DNA from: Candidatus Taylorbacteria bacterium RIFCSPHIGHO2_02_FULL_46_13
GTDB lineage: Bacteria > Patescibacteriota > Minisyncoccia > Phycocordibacterales > DSPV01
Reading direction: 5' to 3'
Length of the DNA: 5,925 bases
Assembly: GCA_001821015.1 (NCBI GenBank)
Contig: MHRQ01000030.1
Coordinates: forward strand, 1 to 5,925
The notes under the pieces were generated by a model. That model saw only the letters and a program-made list of their open reading frames with translations. It had not been told where the DNA came from and did no database searches. A program made the position numbers and the translations under genes. Numbering within the stretch: the first letter of the stretch is position 1; each line of letters begins with the position of its first letter. Positions 4,743-5,925 of the stretch are shown one piece after another.

Positions 4743-5925
4743 TTACAGGGAAGATAAAACTTTATCAATCATCAGCTGTGCGAGATTATCATCAATAGTA
4801 AGATGTGTGAAAGTGGTGCCATAATTTTGCAACTCATTTTCGGCGCCAGCAATGTATTGCCCTCGCACAGGCTGACCCTGACCAAAGTCAAAGTAAGGTA
4901 ATGCTGGAGGAAGTCCTGGGACGACTCCGGGCATTATATCTATGTATGAGTGGGTATGTTCTTGATAGACATTAAAGAAATGTTCTGCTGCTGGTCTCCT
5001 AGCAACAGAGTCTCCATTATCCAATGAAACTGCATCAATATATGCTGTCGCCTTCAGAGTAGCGCCGCCCAGCAGTTCCCGTACGGAATCTTCACTTCCA
5101 AAAAGTTTATCCCCCGTTCCTCCTCCTCGGCTATAGTGCCCCGAACCCACAATAGTAATTTGCTGGGATTCTGCGAACAACCCTTTCCTTTGCATTCGAT
5201 CCTCAATAATCGTTTTGGTTTGAGATAAAACAACATCCGGATGCAATTGGAATGAATCAAGCGCCGCCACTTCGTTTACACTTTGTTGGTAGAGATCTCC
5301 AACGCGAAAGGTAAGCACTTCATAACCTTCATTTTCTGCTTCCACCTTCGCAAATTTATACAATCCGGCTTGATCGTCTCCAAGATGTTGAAAATTCCCA
5401 AGAAAAATCAGCACCAGCTTCCCCGGATGCCTCCCATCTCCCGGAGAATGCTCAAAAATTTTATGCTCATCTGAATCTGCATTTGTACTCAATGAGAGAT
5501 GATATTTTTCGAGGGCATTATCATCATTCACATCCACCCCATTTCTGCTCTCCGCCTTCCGCACTGCATCCATCTTGAGTGCATTGATCAGATTAAAGTA
5601 ACCATTCTTATCCCGCTCCAGATACGCGCGTAGTGATTCCCCCGTGAGCTCAAACATATCCTGCCCCATTTCCTGCGCAGCAATCACCATCTCCTGCGCA
5701 ACATTCTTGAGAATCGTTGCTGTTTCCTCAATGCGGTCACGGAGATACCGTACTCCGTTCACCGTTGTGCGAGCGCTCTCGATCACCTTTGGCACCAATG
5801 ATTTCGCTGCGGCAATGACTTTGCTCTGTAGTCCTCCTGACAGACCTCCTTCCGCATCGGCAACCTGGTAAGTACTCACAGCCAGGATCAATTCCCGCTC
5901 AATCTGCGCAACAAGGTCTACACAT
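4743..5925 (-). CDS. Alpha/beta-hydrolase-like protein, N-terminus beyond the window
   Basis: The frame stays open to the window edge: eleven further codons (VDLVAQIERE and a preceding Cys) lie upstream of the TTG at 5891, so the true start is probably outside. Residues here are counted from that TTG. The first ~115 are helix-rich with heptad-like stretches. A hydrolase-like core begins with the strand KLVLIFLGNF (158-167). IVGSGHYSRGGG (247-258) resembles a nucleophile elbow with S254 as candidate nucleophile, although His replaces the first Gly of GxSxG. AYIDAVS (283-289) offers Asp286, and FTHLTIDDN (361-369) offers His363. The EHFFNVYQ and YIAGAEN stretches recall lipase-like domains in RHS and other secreted proteins. 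Substrate is unknown. It precedes the propeller gene by 23 bp. Fold call moderate, activity uncertain. Confidence 0.7.
   Translation of the reverse strand, partial: CVDLVAQIERELILAVSTYQVADAEGGLSGGLQSKVIAAAKSLVPKVIESARTTVNGVRYLRDRIEETATILKNVAQEMVIAAQEMGQDMFELTGESLRAYLERDKNGYFNLINALKMDAVRKAESRNGVDVNDDNALEKYHLSLSTNADSDEHKIFEHSPGDGRHPGKLVLIFLGNFQHLGDDQAGLYKFAKVEAENEGYEVLTFRVGDLYQQSVNEVAALDSFQLHPDVVLSQTKTIIEDRMQRKGLFAESQQITIVGSGHYSRGGGTGDKLFGSEDSVRELLGGATLKATAYIDAVSLDNGDSVARRPAAEHFFNVYQEHTHSYIDIMPGVVPGLPPALPYFDFGQGQPVRGQYIAGAENELQNYGTTFTHLTIDDNLAQLMIDKVLSSL

Noticed and set aside
5889..5891. TTG 5891 as the start of the hydrolase-like gene
   Set aside because: The frame remains open to the window edge with protein-like sequence, so the gene is better treated as cut by the edge.

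Overview
The window looks bacterial. It uses the standard genetic code, it carries a complete IS256-family insertion sequence, and its promoter-like sites are of sigma-70 type. The lineage cannot be fixed from these genes. None of the four starts that can be placed has a Shine-Dalgarno sequence, which fits a lineage that often uses leaderless or non-SD initiation, such as some uncultivated phyla. That placement is only a guess. Base composition is mixed: the ATPase gene and the IS are close to 50% GC, while the gene the IS split and the gene at 3667-4719 are clearly AT-richer.

Layout. (1) 1-96 holds nothing I can call. (2) 97-1230 (minus) encodes an AAA_14/DUF4143-type ATPase. Upstream of it lie two copies of a 28-bp dyad repeat, 33 bp apart, overlapping a possible promoter. 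(3) 1440-3605 (plus) is one gene cut in two by an insertion. Its first part is 1440-1991, the IS occupies 1992-3309, and the second part, 3318-3605, continues in the same frame. Removing the IS and one copy of the 8-bp target duplication restores an open frame of 279 codons. The restored protein resembles a GHKL/HATPase_c (RsbW-like) ATP-binding domain, and the IS separates its G1-like and G2-like boxes. (4) The IS is 1318 bp, has 27-bp terminal inverted repeats (23/27 identical) and a perfect 8-bp target duplication (GAAAAACT), and encodes an apparently intact 404-aa DDE transposase on the minus strand. (5) 3667-4719 and 4743-5925 (both minus) form a likely two-gene unit. The upstream gene, cut by the window edge, has an alpha/beta-hydrolase-like domain. 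The downstream gene encodes a membrane-anchored protein with WD40/TolB-like beta-propeller signatures.

How the genes relate. The ATPase gene and the split gene diverge from a shared intergenic region at 1231-1439. The split gene converges on the hydrolase/propeller pair. The best-supported biological event is a recent IS256-type insertion that inactivated a putative ATP-binding regulatory protein. I see no CRISPR array, tRNA, rRNA or known defence system.
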